Source: Bryobacterales bacterium | GTDB taxonomy: Bacteria; Acidobacteriota; Terriglobia; Bryobacterales; Bryobacteraceae | Length of the DNA stretch: 39,798 nucleotides | Assembly (NCBI GenBank): GCA_020854055.1 | Contig: JADZGD010000045.1 | Location: 1-39,798, forward strand | Direction of reading: 5' to 3' | Part shown: piece after piece, positions 8,421-17,622 of the stretch | Layout of the letters: each line of letters opens with the position of its first letter | How positions within the stretch are numbered: position 1 is the first letter of the stretch | Position numbers and translations under genes: made by a program | The notes under the pieces: generated by a model | Told to the model about the DNA's origin: nothing | Database searches by the model: none | The model's input: the letters and a program-made list of their open reading frames with translations, nothing else

Positions 8421-9476
8421 ATGGAAGTCCTCTGGTTCGCCCTTGTGGCTATTATGATTGCCGGTTACGTGGTGCTGGACGGCTTCGATATGGGCGCAGG
8501 CATCATTCACCTCTACGCGGCGCGTAGCGAACGGGAGCGCCGCAGCATTATCGCTTCGATTGGACCGGTGTGGGACGGAAACGAGGTGTGGCTGCTGGCC
8601 GGTGGCGGAACGCTGTACTTTGCCTTTCCGGCGCTCTACGCGTCTTCGTTTAGCGGATTTTATCTGCCGCTGATGATGGTGTTGTGGCTGCTGATTCTGC
8701 GCGGCATCTCGATCGAGTTCCGTAACCACCTGGACTCACCAACCTGGAAGCCGCTGTGGGATTTCGTCTTCACTTTCGCCAGCGCGCTCCTGGCGATTTT
8801 CTTCGGGGCGGCGCTGGGAAACGTAGTTCGCGGCGTGCCTCTTAACCCGGAAGGAGAGTTCTTCCTGCCGCTGTGGACCAACTTCCTCCCCGGAACCGAC
8901 GCTGGAATTCTGGATTGGTACACGATTTTGGTAGGAGTATTCGCCTTTGCTACGCTCACCCTGCACGGTGCGCTGTGGGTGTGGTACCGGACCGAGGGTC
9001 CGGTGCAGGAACGCTCACGCCGGATCGCCTGGTGGGCGCTGGCCGCGGTGACGGTGTGCATGGTGGTGACGACGATCGCATCCTGGAGCGTCCAGCCACA
9101 GATCCCGGCCAGCTTTGCCCGCTATCCGCTGGGGTACATCTTCCCGCTGCTGGCCATCGCCGGGCTGGCAGGAATTCCGTTCTACCTTTTGCGTGGCCGG
9201 GAACTGATGGCATTTCTGCACTCTTGCCTGTTCATCGTTGGAATGTTGACCAGCGCGGCGTTCGGCATTTTCCCCTACGTGCTGCCTTCGAACGCTCCGA
9301 CGCATCTTGGACTCACGGTGTACGCGGCCGCCGCTCCGGCTTACGGATTGCGCGTGGGCTTGATGTGGTGGATTCCCGGCATGCTGCTGGCCGTGGGTTA
9401 CACCGCATTCGTATACCACCGCTTCGCGGGAAAAATTCGATTGGAAGGCGAACAGGAAGGCTACGGAACCTACTAA
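8421..9476 (+). CDS. cydB: Cytochrome bd quinol oxidase subunit II
   Basis: The protein is 351 residues, starting at the ATG two bases after the cydA stop (an upstream-open frame exists but overlaps cydA and is not used). It has the CydB hallmarks: an N-terminal GYVVLDGFDMGAG block, GPVWDGNEVWLL near residue 50, and about eight membrane helices. It forms the heterodimer with CydA in the cytoplasmic membrane and carries no catalytic heme of its own in the canonical enzyme. No small cydX-like gene is evident in the 99 bases that follow, although such peptides are easily missed. Confidence 0.96.
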   Translation: MEVLWFALVAIMIAGYVVLDGFDMGAGIIHLYAARSERERRSIIASIGPVWDGNEVWLLAGGGTLYFAFPALYASSFSGFYLPLMMVLWLLILRGISIEFRNHLDSPTWKPLWDFVFTFASALLAIFFGAALGNVVRGVPLNPEGEFFLPLWTNFLPGTDAGILDWYTILVGVFAFATLTLHGALWVWYRTEGPVQERSRRIAWWALAAVTVCMVVTTIASWSVQPQIPASFARYPLGYIFPLLAIAGLAGIPFYLLRGRELMAFLHSCLFIVGMLTSAAFGIFPYVLPSNAPTHLGLTVYAAAAPAYGLRVGLMWWIPGMLLAVGYTAFVYHRFAGKIRLEGEQEGYGTY

Positions 9477-9514
9477 GTCCGTGCTTTGAAGCGGGCAGGT
9501 TGGAAGCGAGCCGG

Positions 9515-9544
9515 TTGACGGCCCGCGGCGCCGGCCTGTAATCT
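9515..9544 (+). promoter_or_regulatory. Sigma-70-type promoter of the GH2 gene
   Basis: TTGACG (9515-9520) and TAATCT (9539-9544) are 18 bases apart, in the gap between cydB and the glycosidase. Transcription would begin near 9551, about 25 bases before the ATG. Confidence 0.5.
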
Positions 9545-9575
9545 GGGCGCATCATGCAGGTTCGGAGATAACAAG

Positions 9576-11756
9576 ATGCGCATTGCCGTGCTGTGTGCGT
9601 TGTGGGCTTCCACCGTGGCCGCGAGCGAGCGGATCACTGTCCCGCTCAACGGCACATGGCAGATTACCGATTCGCGGGACGGATCCGCCATTCCGTCCCG
9701 CTATGACCACACGGTCCCGGTGCCGGGCCTTGCGCACTCAGCGACACCCACCTTCCCGGATGTCGATCGCTTTGACAGCCGCCAGTTGATTCAAAACCGC
9801 GTTTCCAAGGGAATGCTGCCAAAGAGCGCACTGGTGGATACGGCGGGCGTTTCCCACCAGAATCGCAACTGGTTCTGGTACCGGCGTACGTTCGAAGTGC
9901 CTGCGCGGCGAACGGTGGCTATCCTCAAGATCAACAAGGCGCAATTCGGCGCCGCAATCTGGCTGAACGGCGTGAAGGTGGGCGAGCACCTACCCTGCTT
10001 TTCAGCGGCGATCCTGGACGTATCTTCGGCCATCCAGTGGACCGGGACCAATGATCTGGTGGTGCGCGTTGGGGCGCATCCCGGCGTATTGCCGCCCACG
10101 GTGACACCGGGAACCGATTTTGAGAAAAACCTCTGGACGCCGGGTATCTACGACGATGTGTCTCTGCAATTGAGCGACAACCCGATTATTGAAACCATTC
10201 AGGCGGCGCCGCGAATCGCATCGAACAGTGTGTTGGTTCAGACCGTTGTCCGCAATACCGCCGCCGGGCCGGCCACTTTCACCGTGACTCATCGCGTACA
10301 TTTGTGGAAGTCTGCCGGGACCGCGGGCGAGGCCGTGCCGGAAAAGGTCACACTGGCGGCGGGTGAGACCAGAACACTACTCACTACCATTCGCATCCCG
10401 CACGCGAAACTGTGGTGGCCGGAAGAACCGAACCTATATGTCATAGAAAGCGCTACGGGTGGCGACTCGGCCTCGACCCGCTTCGGGATGCGGGAAATCC
10501 GCTTCGATACTCCCACCCGCCGCGCCTGGCTGAACGGACGGATCTACTTTCTTCGGGGCTCGAATATTACGCTACACCGTTTTTTTGAGGACCCCCTTTC
10601 AGGAACCCTCCCCTGGAACGATGCCTGGGTGCGCCGTTTGCTGGTCGACATCCCCAAACAAATGCATTGGAACGCCTTCCGGTTCTGTATCGGCCCGGTG
10701 CCCGACCGCTGGCTGGACATTGCCGACGAGGCAGGCCTGCTCATTCAGAACGAATACTTCGTATGGACCGGCCACACCTGGCACGGAAAGGACGGCCAGA
10801 CCCTGTTCAATGCCGACGGACTGATCAAGGAGTATCGCGAGTGGGTGCGCGACAACTGGAACCACCCGAGCGTGGCCATCTGGGATGCCAACAACGAGAC
10901 CTGGGATCCGATTTTCGGCGAAAAGGTAATCCCGGCGGTGCGCGGCCTCGACCTCTCTCACCGCGCCTGGGAGAACAGCTACAATCCTCCCGTGGGACCG
11001 GATGATCCCATCGAGGATCATCCTTATGAATTTAGCGGCATGGCGGCCGTGCGCGGCGACCCCTTCAGCATGACCACTTTCGAGCGCGCAGGCAAGAAGG
11101 GACCGGGAGTGATGAGTGGACACGCCATGATCCTGAACGAGTATGGCTGGCTGTGGCTGAACCGGGACGGCAGCCCCACCCAGTTGACCAAAAGCCTCTA
11201 CCCGAAACTGCTCGGGCCGAACTCAACCGCCGCCCAGAGGCTGGAGTTGAACGCCTATCTGCTGGCCGGCATCACGGAGTTCTGGCGTGCTTACCGCCAG
11301 TATGCCGGCGTGCTCCATTTCGTCTATTTGATGAGCAGCGATCCTCTAGGATATACGGCTGACCATTTCCGGGACATCGAGAAGTTGGAATTGAACCCCT
11401 GGTTCCGCGACTACATGAGCCAGGCTTTCCAGCCGCTTGGCGTCAACCTGAGCTTTTGGGAGGAATCAATCAAGACCGGAAGCCGGCGCGACATGCCGGT
11501 AATGATGGTCAACGACGAGCCAAGGCCCGTCGAGGGCACGTTGTCGTTGGTTATCGAAGATGAGAACGGAGCGGTGGCCAGCCGCAAGAGCATGAAGTTT
11601 TCTCTGGCTTCTCTCGGCCAGCAGACCTACTACTTCGATTTCCAAGCGCCGCGGCAGACAGGTCAGTTCCTGCTGAAGGCAGTGGCTGAAACACCGGACA
11701 AGCACTATGACGGTCCCACGATGAGCCGCCGCAAGGTGAAGGTGGTGGCCGAGTAG
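9576..11756 (+). CDS. Exported glycoside hydrolase family 2 enzyme
   Basis: The protein is 726 residues with a short signal peptide (MRIAVLCALWASTVAAS). The order is that of GH2: a sugar-binding jelly-roll (about 20-200, with WFWYRRTFEVP and IWLNGVKVGEH), an immunoglobulin-like domain (about 205-305), then the TIM barrel from about 310 (GRIYFLRGSNITLHRFF). The putative acid/base Glu is in DANNETWDP and the nucleophile Glu in ILNEYGW. GH2 members act on beta-galactosides, beta-mannosides, beta-glucuronides or related links; the divergence of the NNE motif means I cannot pick one. It is in the same direction as cydAB but has its own promoter, so functional linkage with them is not implied. Confidence 0.85.
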   Translation: MRIAVLCALWASTVAASERITVPLNGTWQITDSRDGSAIPSRYDHTVPVPGLAHSATPTFPDVDRFDSRQLIQNRVSKGMLPKSALVDTAGVSHQNRNWFWYRRTFEVPARRTVAILKINKAQFGAAIWLNGVKVGEHLPCFSAAILDVSSAIQWTGTNDLVVRVGAHPGVLPPTVTPGTDFEKNLWTPGIYDDVSLQLSDNPIIETIQAAPRIASNSVLVQTVVRNTAAGPATFTVTHRVHLWKSAGTAGEAVPEKVTLAAGETRTLLTTIRIPHAKLWWPEEPNLYVIESATGGDSASTRFGMREIRFDTPTRRAWLNGRIYFLRGSNITLHRFFEDPLSGTLPWNDAWVRRLLVDIPKQMHWNAFRFCIGPVPDRWLDIADEAGLLIQNEYFVWTGHTWHGKDGQTLFNADGLIKEYREWVRDNWNHPSVAIWDANNETWDPIFGEKVIPAVRGLDLSHRAWENSYNPPVGPDDPIEDHPYEFSGMAAVRGDPFSMTTFERAGKKGPGVMSGHAMILNEYGWLWLNRDGSPTQLTKSLYPKLLGPNSTAAQRLELNAYLLAGITEFWRAYRQYAGVLHFVYLMSSDPLGYTADHFRDIEKLELNPWFRDYMSQAFQPLGVNLSFWEESIKTGSRRDMPVMMVNDEPRPVEGTLSLVIEDENGAVASRKSMKFSLASLGQQTYYFDFQAPRQTGQFLLKAVAETPDKHYDGPTMSRRKVKVVAE

Positions 11757-11766
11757 TCCGGCCGGC

Positions 11767-11973
11767 CTATAGCTTCGGCAGGAAGATTGCTTCGTTTAAC
11801 GCTTCGACCACGTCCTGGGATTTGACGCCATGCTTGCGCGAGACGGCTTCGATCGAGCAGTCGTCACAAGCTCCGCGAAAGCCGTAACCCTCAAACACGG
11901 CGATGGTTTGCGGATACTTTACTTTGACGTCGCGTATAATCATGCCCGCGCGGATCATCTCATCAAAGCGCAC
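11767..11973 (-). CDS. DUF1858-domain putative redox protein
   Basis: A 68-residue protein that is essentially one DUF1858 domain: an early IRDVKVKYPQTIAVFEGYGF segment, a CDDC pair in the middle, then SRKHGVKSQDVVEAL and a helical end. The family is often found alone or fused to hybrid-cluster-like and redox proteins and usually has a Cys pair, suggesting a disulfide or metal-linked role; the exact function is unknown. It converges with the GH2 gene ten bases away and is divergent from the CoA-transferase gene with a 160-base gap, so shared regulation with the latter is possible. Confidence 0.8.
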   Translation of the reverse strand: MRFDEMIRAGMIIRDVKVKYPQTIAVFEGYGFRGACDDCSIEAVSRKHGVKSQDVVEALNEAIFLPKL

Positions 11974-12104
11974 GATCGTTTCCTCCTGTCCGTTCCCCTT
12001 AATGTGCCACTGGATGAGGAATTACGACAAGCCCCACCGAACTGTGGGTCGATTGAGTACTTTCACCCAATAAACCGATAAACAGACCTCTAAACCCGCG
12101 ACTT

Positions 12105-12122
12105 ATTCTTGGTATTAAGAAT
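12105..12122. promoter_or_regulatory. ATTCTT-N6-AAGAAT dyad ahead of the CoA-transferase gene
   Basis: A perfect 6-bp inverted repeat with a 6-base spacer lies 12 to 30 bases before the possible start codons, in an AT-rich 130-base gap between divergent genes. It could be an operator for a homodimeric regulator. No known consensus was recognised. Confidence 0.35.
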
Positions 12123-12149
12123 GCTTATAGATTGATGCGGGTTAGGATG

Positions 12150-13478
12150 ATGGCAAACTGGACTCAACTGTACTCAAAGAAGCTTACCACGGCCGCCGAG
12201 GCGGTGAAAGTGATCCGCTCCCGGCAGACGGTCTATGTTCATCAGGGCTGCGGCGAACCGGAAACGCTGGTGGAGGCGATGGTGCAGCGCGGGCCGGAAC
12301 TGGTGGACGTTTCGGTTTACCATATGATGACGTTCGGCGCCGCCCGCTACACTCATCCCGAATTCGAGGGCCACTTTCGTCACACCGGCTGTTTCATCGG
12401 CTCCAACGTCCGGCCGGCGGTTCGGGATGGACGCGCCGACTACGTCCCGATCTTTCTGCATCAGATAGAACGGCTGGTGGAAGACGGCGCGGTACGGATG
12501 GATGTCGCGCTAATGCAACTGAGCCTGCCGGACGCCCATGGCTACATGAGCCTGGGGCCGAGCATCGACGTATCCCTGACTTCGGCCAAGCACGCCGGTC
12601 ACGTGATTGCCGAAGTAAACGAACGATGTCCGCGGACACTCGGCGATTCGTTCCTGCACGTCAGCGAGGTGGATGCAATCGTGGAGACTTCGCGGCCGCT
12701 GGCCGAGTACCACAAGCCGGAGACAACGCCGATTCACCGCCAGATCGCCCGGCACATCGCGGAAATGGTTCCCGACGGCGCCACGCTGCAGACAGGAGTG
12801 GGCGGTATTCCCGACGCGGTGCTGGAGTGCCTGGTTAACCACCGGGATCTGGGTATCCACAGCGAGATGTTCTCCGACGGTGTAATCGAGCTGATCGACT
12901 CGGGAGTGATCAACAACGCAAGAAAGACGCTACATCCCCGCAAAGCGGTGGCCGGCTTCGTGTTGGGTACCGAGCGGCTGTTTCGCTACATTGACAACAA
13001 CCCTGTGTTCGAGTTCCACCGTACGGCTTATGTGAACGATCCCTATGTGATCGGGCTGAATGACCGGATGGTGGCCATCAACTCTGCCATCGAAGTGGAT
13101 CTCACCGGCCAGGTCTCAGCCGATTCGATTGGAACCAGGATTCACAGCGGCATCGGGGGGCAGGTGGATTTTGTCCGGGGCGCGGCGCGGTCCAGGGGAG
13201 GACTTCCCATCATCGCGCTGCAATCCACCACCAAAGACGGCCAGATCTCCAGAATTACTCCGTTTCTGAAGCCGGGAGCGGGGGTGGTCACCTCACGCGG
13301 GGATGTGCATTACGTGGTCACCGAGTACGGCGTGGCCTACCTGCACGGCAGAAGCCTGCGGCAGAGGGCAGAGTCGCTTACCCGCATCGCCCATCCCAAG
13401 TTCCGCGACGAACTCAGCCGGGCCGCGCGTGAGATGAGACTGGTGCCACCACCGGTACCCGTTTCGGTCACACGCTGA
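12150..13478 (+). CDS. Acetyl-CoA hydrolase / CoA-transferase family protein
   Basis: About 442 residues, a class I CoA-transferase of the acetyl-CoA hydrolase / 4-hydroxybutyrate CoA-transferase type. It starts ANWTQLYSKKLTTAAEAV, has the LQTGVGGIPDAVLECL and HSEMFSDGVIELID blocks, and the candidate catalytic Glu in INSAIEVDLTGQ. Near the end are GAGVVTSRGDVHYVVTEYG and YLHGRSLRQRA, which fit the C-terminal domain. It likely moves CoA between acetyl-CoA and another carboxylate or hydrolyses acetyl-CoA, in the cytoplasm. The frame is open from a TTG at 12132; ATGs at 12135, 12147 and 12150 are possible and none has a clean ribosome site, so the start is uncertain. The end overlaps the convergent stress-protein gene by 11 bases. 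Confidence 0.9.
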   Translation: MANWTQLYSKKLTTAAEAVKVIRSRQTVYVHQGCGEPETLVEAMVQRGPELVDVSVYHMMTFGAARYTHPEFEGHFRHTGCFIGSNVRPAVRDGRADYVPIFLHQIERLVEDGAVRMDVALMQLSLPDAHGYMSLGPSIDVSLTSAKHAGHVIAEVNERCPRTLGDSFLHVSEVDAIVETSRPLAEYHKPETTPIHRQIARHIAEMVPDGATLQTGVGGIPDAVLECLVNHRDLGIHSEMFSDGVIELIDSGVINNARKTLHPRKAVAGFVLGTERLFRYIDNNPVFEFHRTAYVNDPYVIGLNDRMVAINSAIEVDLTGQVSADSIGTRIHSGIGGQVDFVRGAARSRGGLPIIALQSTTKDGQISRITPFLKPGAGVVTSRGDVHYVVTEYGVAYLHGRSLRQRAESLTRIAHPKFRDELSRAAREMRLVPPPVPVSVTR

Positions 13479-14337
13479 CGACCGGACAAGGCGATTCGCG
13501 GATGATCGCGTAGGCATTGGTCCGCAGGCGGCCAAATGAACCGGCGGCCGAGCCGCGGGCTATCACCAGAAGATCCGCGCCCACGGATCTTGCGTAGCGG
13601 CAGATGGCGTCGGGAGCATCACCGGGTTCGAGCGCGATCTCCACGCCGTCAGGCGCCCCGAGAGCATGGATTCGCTGTTCGATCTCTGCCGTCACCTGCT
13701 GCCGCCAGGCCGGATCGATTGGACCGGCGCCCGGAGTTCGCCCGGCACAGGGCAAAGCGTGCACGATGACTAACCTGGCCTGACACGCGGAAGCAATCTG
13801 CAGCCCCCAGGCGATTGCTTGCGGGCTTTGCGGTCCCAGGTCCACGGCTACCACGATGCGGCGCAGTTCGAGCATCTCCACCTTCGGAGCGGACTCGATA
13901 TGAACGCCGGTCCACACGGGACACATGGCATCGTGCAGAACTTTGGCGGTGACCGAACCGAGGATGAACCGGCGAAATGTTCCGTAGCCATGGGTGGACA
14001 TCAGAATCAGGTCGGCGTGGCAAGCCCGCGCAGTCTCGATGATCTGCCGGGCGGCGTCGCCCTCGCGCAATATGCGCTCGACAGCGGCGCCAGCCAGCTC
14101 GGACGCGAGAAAGCTGTCCAGTTGCTTGCGGGCATGTTCGATGCGGGCGGTGAACAGGTCGTCCAGGAGGGTGCCTCCAGCCTCAATCGTCGCCAACTCG
14201 TAGTGGGGAGGAGACAAGACGTGAATCAGGACCAGTTCCGTTCCGAATCGTCGCGCCAGAGATTGCGCATAACGGGCGGCACTCTGGCTTCGATCGGAGA
14301 AGTCAACCGGCAGGAGAATTCGACCGAGAGAGAACAT
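13468..14337 (-). CDS. Tandem-domain universal stress protein (UspA family)
   Basis: The protein is 289 residues with two Usp domains. The first (about 1-145) begins ILLPVDFSDRS and has the nucleotide-binding THGYGTFRRFILGSV, one residue shorter in the glycine loop than the common form. The second (about 150-289) begins IVVAVDLGPQS and ends with ESPCPVVSV but lacks a clear Gly-rich ATP loop (RGSAAGSFGRL), so only the first domain may bind ATP. Usp proteins help cells survive stress and energy shifts. It lies downstream of the cytochrome cluster, but a hairpin and its own promoter sit in the gap, so it need not be part of that operon. Starts at ATG with a GGAGG 8 bases upstream. Confidence 0.92.
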   Translation of the reverse strand: MFSLGRILLPVDFSDRSQSAARYAQSLARRFGTELVLIHVLSPPHYELATIEAGGTLLDDLFTARIEHARKQLDSFLASELAGAAVERILREGDAARQIIETARACHADLILMSTHGYGTFRRFILGSVTAKVLHDAMCPVWTGVHIESAPKVEMLELRRIVVAVDLGPQSPQAIAWGLQIASACQARLVIVHALPCAGRTPGAGPIDPAWRQQVTAEIEQRIHALGAPDGVEIALEPGDAPDAICRYARSVGADLLVIARGSAAGSFGRLRTNAYAIIRESPCPVVSV

Positions 14338-14357
14338 GACGATTGCCTCCGAGCTTT

Positions 14358-14385
14358 ACTATACGCGGGATAGCGGAGGTTGCAA
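14358..14385 (-). promoter_or_regulatory. Sigma-70-type promoter of the stress protein
   Basis: Minus strand TTGCAA (14380-14385) and TATAGT (14358-14363), 16 bases apart; start of transcription near 14351. Confidence 0.5.
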
Positions 14386-14387
14386 AT

Positions 14388-14407
14388 GGGGCGGACAAGA
14401 CCGCCCC
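14388..14407 (-). terminator. Hairpin after the cytochrome operon
   Basis: GGGGCGG (14388-14394) pairs perfectly with CCGCCCC (14401-14407) around six bases. On the minus strand it follows the NapC-like gene by 27 bases and is followed by ATTTGC, so it is a plausible but not textbook terminator of the cytochrome cluster. Confidence 0.5.
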
Positions 14408-14434
14408 GGTCACGAGCCGCAAAAAAGAGAGCAA

Positions 14435-15877
14435 CTACTGCACGCTTAATTCCGTGAGTATCTTGGGCTTTACTTCTTCCACGGCCAACAGCTTGTGACA
14501 GGTGTTGCAATCCTGGGTGACGCTCTTACTGCCGTCGGCCGTGGCATGGTTATCGTCGTGACACCGGAAACAGCCTGGGAAATCGGTGTGGCCCAGGTTA
14601 TTCGGGTATGACCCCCAGGTGACCTTCATCGCCGGAAAGACGTTCCGGTTGAAGATGGCGCTCAGCGACCGGCCGGCACGGGCAATCTCTTTGCCGCGCT
14701 GCTGGCTGACGGCCGGATAGCTCTGGCGGTAGTACTGCTCAAGACTGGCCGGTATACGCTCAGCGGCCTCCTGGTTGCTGGCGTAAGTAGCCTTCAGAAT
14801 CTCCATCCCCTTCTTCTTGACAAATGGCAGGGCACTCGATATCTGGCCGGAGGCGATCGCTTTGTCGATGGCGGCCGCGGGAAGTTCGAATGTGTGCGTG
14901 GGCCGGTTGTGACAATCCATGCAGTCCATCACCCTTTCGGTCTTCAGATTCCGCAACAGTTCCGGCTTGGCGTCGGTGGCCGTGTAAACGGCGTGCTTAC
15001 CCGGACCGGTGTATTCGACGCGGGGAATGGTCTGACGGCTTTCGTCGGACGGCCAATAACGGACAGTAACGCCCGGACCCATGTGCACGCCGTGAATTCC
15101 GCCGCCGCGGCTTCCACCGCCGATCATCATCAGCAGCACTGTCTTGCTCTCGCTGTTGGTCTCGTCATCGGCAAACTTGGGGATTACGCGCAAACGGTCT
15201 TCCTCAAACTTCTCCGGCCAATGGCAGGTTTCGCAGGTATCGCGGGCGGGGCGGAGGTTGCGGACCGGGGTAGGAATCGGCCGTTCGTAGTTGTTCAAAA
15301 TTACCGCTAAGACCTGACCGGCGCCTGACAACTTGCTCTTGACGAACCATGATGCTCCGGAGCCGATATGGCACTTCACGCATCCTACCCGGGAGTGGGG
15401 CGAGTTCTGATAGGCGGCATACTCGGGTTCCATGACCTGGTGGCAGGTTTTGCCGCAAAACGTAACGCTATCCATATAGTCAATGGCGTCATAGCTAAAC
15501 ACGCTGGCGAGCGCCATGTTGACGAAAGTCGCGCCGATGATAAATAGTGCCAGGCGGCGAAAATCGGCATTACCCCAGTTGATGGGGGGATAGCTGCCGG
15601 GCTTACGGCCGGAGAGGCGGTCGCGCCGTTTACGAAACCAGGCGCCAATGGGAATCAATGCCAGACCGGCGAAGAAGAAGCCGGGCAGGATAACGTACAG
15701 GGCGATGCCGATGTAGGGATTCGGCGTCTCACCGGCCATCCCGGTGGGAAACATGTATAGCCAGAAGACGGTGGCGGCCGTCACCAGCACCACACCTGCC
15801 AGACTGATGGGGTTATTGCACAGATAAAGGAGCGGCGACAACCACTCCCGAACGTTACTCTTGTTGTTTTGCTGCAT
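14435..15877 (-). CDS. NapC/NirT-like membrane multiheme cytochrome c
   Basis: 480 residues. Three membrane helices at about 25-45, 55-80 and 106-126 anchor a periplasmic part with six candidate heme sites: CGKTCH (three residues between the Cys, CX3CH), then CVKCH, CETCH, CMDCH, CFRCH and CNTCH. The stretch CHQVMEPEYAAYQNSPHSRVGC is the NapC/NirT/NrfH-type beginning, in which the quinol site sits near the first hemes. The extra C-terminal hemes resemble the larger family members such as Geobacter ImcH (seven hemes), which pass electrons from menaquinol into the periplasm. Its start lies inside the preceding gene (23-base overlap), so the two are translationally coupled and probably work together. 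Terminal acceptor is not readable. Confidence 0.88.
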   Translation of the reverse strand: MQQNNKSNVREWLSPLLYLCNNPISLAGVVLVTAATVFWLYMFPTGMAGETPNPYIGIALYVILPGFFFAGLALIPIGAWFRKRRDRLSGRKPGSYPPINWGNADFRRLALFIIGATFVNMALASVFSYDAIDYMDSVTFCGKTCHQVMEPEYAAYQNSPHSRVGCVKCHIGSGASWFVKSKLSGAGQVLAVILNNYERPIPTPVRNLRPARDTCETCHWPEKFEEDRLRVIPKFADDETNSESKTVLLMMIGGGSRGGGIHGVHMGPGVTVRYWPSDESRQTIPRVEYTGPGKHAVYTATDAKPELLRNLKTERVMDCMDCHNRPTHTFELPAAAIDKAIASGQISSALPFVKKKGMEILKATYASNQEAAERIPASLEQYYRQSYPAVSQQRGKEIARAGRSLSAIFNRNVFPAMKVTWGSYPNNLGHTDFPGCFRCHDDNHATADGSKSVTQDCNTCHKLLAVEEVKPKILTELSVQ

Positions 15878-17588
15878 CTTCGATGGACGCCGCTTCTTCG
15901 GCGTGTGGTTTGGGCTCCGGGAGATGTTGGGGTGGATGCGGACTCCGCTTACGAACCGTAAAGCCGGTCAGCCAGGCAGGATCGACGGGATAAACATCCG
16001 GGTCAAAAATAACAGTGTAGAAATGCCATATCAGTATGGCAAGCGACGCAAGAACGGCCTCATAAAAATGCACGGCGGTAGCCACATCCAACCATTCCTT
16101 GGGCAGCCAGACGAGTGTGTAGCGGACAAACCACAGCATCAGGCCAGTCAACCCCATGATGAACGTTCCCCAAACGACGGCCCAATACTCGGCCTTCTCA
16201 ACGTAGGAATGGGCGCTGACGGCGGGCTTGGTCGCGCGGAGACCGAGGTTATAGAAAAGCATCTGAAGGGCCTCGACGGCATCGGCGCGGCGTGGGAACA
16301 GATCGATCCAGTGATTGCGCAAACGGCGGCTAAACAACAAGGTGATCACGTGAATCACAGCCACGCCGATCATCACCACCGCCGCGATGCGATGAATGGT
16401 GCCGCGAACGGGCCAGCGGGACTCCCACATAACCAGCGGCTGGGCCCACCAGCCATCCGGGTACTTAAGGGCGAAACCGGTCCAGACCAGGACCACGAAC
16501 GAGAGAACCAATAACAGATGCTGGACGCGCTCGGGTCCGTACATACGCAGTTCCGGCTTGATGGGCCTCGGGCGGATAACGGACGCCTCGCGGGGGGCCA
16601 GGCGCAGCCGGATCAGTTTACGGGCAAAATCGCCGAAATGGTGAAGAAACATCAGCCCGATGGTCAGCGGGATGATGAAGATGTAGAACAACCGCACCAT
16701 CCGCACCGGGGCTGGCTCGCTCTTCCCTTCCACCCAGTGAATCTTTCCGATGGCGAACCGGGTGCCCGCTCCCGGATGGCACTTGCCGCAGGTGGCCGGG
16801 AGATTGGCGGGATTGATCATCGACGCGGAATCCGAACTCGGCAGAATGTTGTGGACACCGTGGCAACTGGCGCAATTAGCCACGGTTTGCGATCCGGCCT
16901 CGGCCGCCAGTCCATGATACGACTGGTCAAAGCTGGTGACTCGGTCGAGCGGTAGATTGTAACGCCGGGCCAGTTTCACGTCACTGTGGCAACGCCCGCA
17001 AGTGTCGCGGATGTGAGCGGAGTTGACGGTCGACTGAGCGTTTTTCGGAGCGAAAATCTTGTGCTCGCCATGGCAATCGGTGCAGACCGGAGCGTCACGA
17101 TTGCCGGCAGCGACCGCCTTGCCGTGAATGCTCCCCTTGTACTGTTCGACGACATCGGTGTGACACATGCCGCAGATCTCCGGGACAGTCCGCCGGAAGG
17201 CTTCACTGCGGGCGTGGGCCACCTCATGTACATCGCCATGGCAAACACCACAATTGGGCGCCGCCTCATTCCCTTTCTTGGCTGCCTGGCCGTGAACGCT
17301 CTGGGAGTAATCGGCGGCAACGTCGGCATGGCAGGTGGCACACGCCGGCTTCGGAATGCCTTCCGGGTGGGGGTAGGCCTGGTGCTTCGGATGGCATTCC
17401 AGACAGCCGGCCTTTACATGGGCACTCTTAGCGAGTTTCTGTCCCTGATCGTGGCAGGTGGAGCAGCCGGCCTGTTCACCCGGATCCTGGATCGCGGGCG
17501 TCTGGGCGAAACTTGCAAGCTTCAAAAATGATAAAAAAGAACAGATTACGACTACACGGACGGACAGTCCGCGCCGGCGAGCGCTCAT
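15855..17588 (-). CDS. CbcL-like protein: nine-heme cytochrome c fused to a b-type membrane domain
   Basis: 577 residues. A signal peptide (about 1-29) is followed by a periplasmic part with nine CXXCH sites (CSTCH, CLECH, CATCH, CGVCH, CGMCH, CTDCH, CGRCH, CASCH, CGKCH, about 40-270) and many extra His that can be sixth ligands. Then a membrane part (about 290-540) of the formate-dehydrogenase-gamma/HydC type has His in several helices (LFLHHFGD, VQHLLL, GTIHRIA, VHFYEA, IWHFY), which can hold two b hemes. Nine c hemes plus a diheme b domain is the layout of Geobacter CbcL, a menaquinol oxidase for extracellular electron transfer at low potential. I chose the ATG at 17588 over a TTG at 17600. 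The Pro/Glu-rich C-terminal tail is cytoplasmic. Confidence 0.9.
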   Translation of the reverse strand: MSARRRGLSVRVVVICSFLSFLKLASFAQTPAIQDPGEQAGCSTCHDQGQKLAKSAHVKAGCLECHPKHQAYPHPEGIPKPACATCHADVAADYSQSVHGQAAKKGNEAAPNCGVCHGDVHEVAHARSEAFRRTVPEICGMCHTDVVEQYKGSIHGKAVAAGNRDAPVCTDCHGEHKIFAPKNAQSTVNSAHIRDTCGRCHSDVKLARRYNLPLDRVTSFDQSYHGLAAEAGSQTVANCASCHGVHNILPSSDSASMINPANLPATCGKCHPGAGTRFAIGKIHWVEGKSEPAPVRMVRLFYIFIIPLTIGLMFLHHFGDFARKLIRLRLAPREASVIRPRPIKPELRMYGPERVQHLLLVLSFVVLVWTGFALKYPDGWWAQPLVMWESRWPVRGTIHRIAAVVMIGVAVIHVITLLFSRRLRNHWIDLFPRRADAVEALQMLFYNLGLRATKPAVSAHSYVEKAEYWAVVWGTFIMGLTGLMLWFVRYTLVWLPKEWLDVATAVHFYEAVLASLAILIWHFYTVIFDPDVYPVDPAWLTGFTVRKRSPHPPQHLPEPKPHAEEAASIEDAAKQQE

Positions 17589-17622
17589 ACCAAACCCCAA
17601 AGGAGAGAATTATAGCCGATTG

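Noticed and set aside
8873..9541. 222-codon frame overlapping cydB
   Set aside because: cydB is certain in the other frame; this is a shadow.
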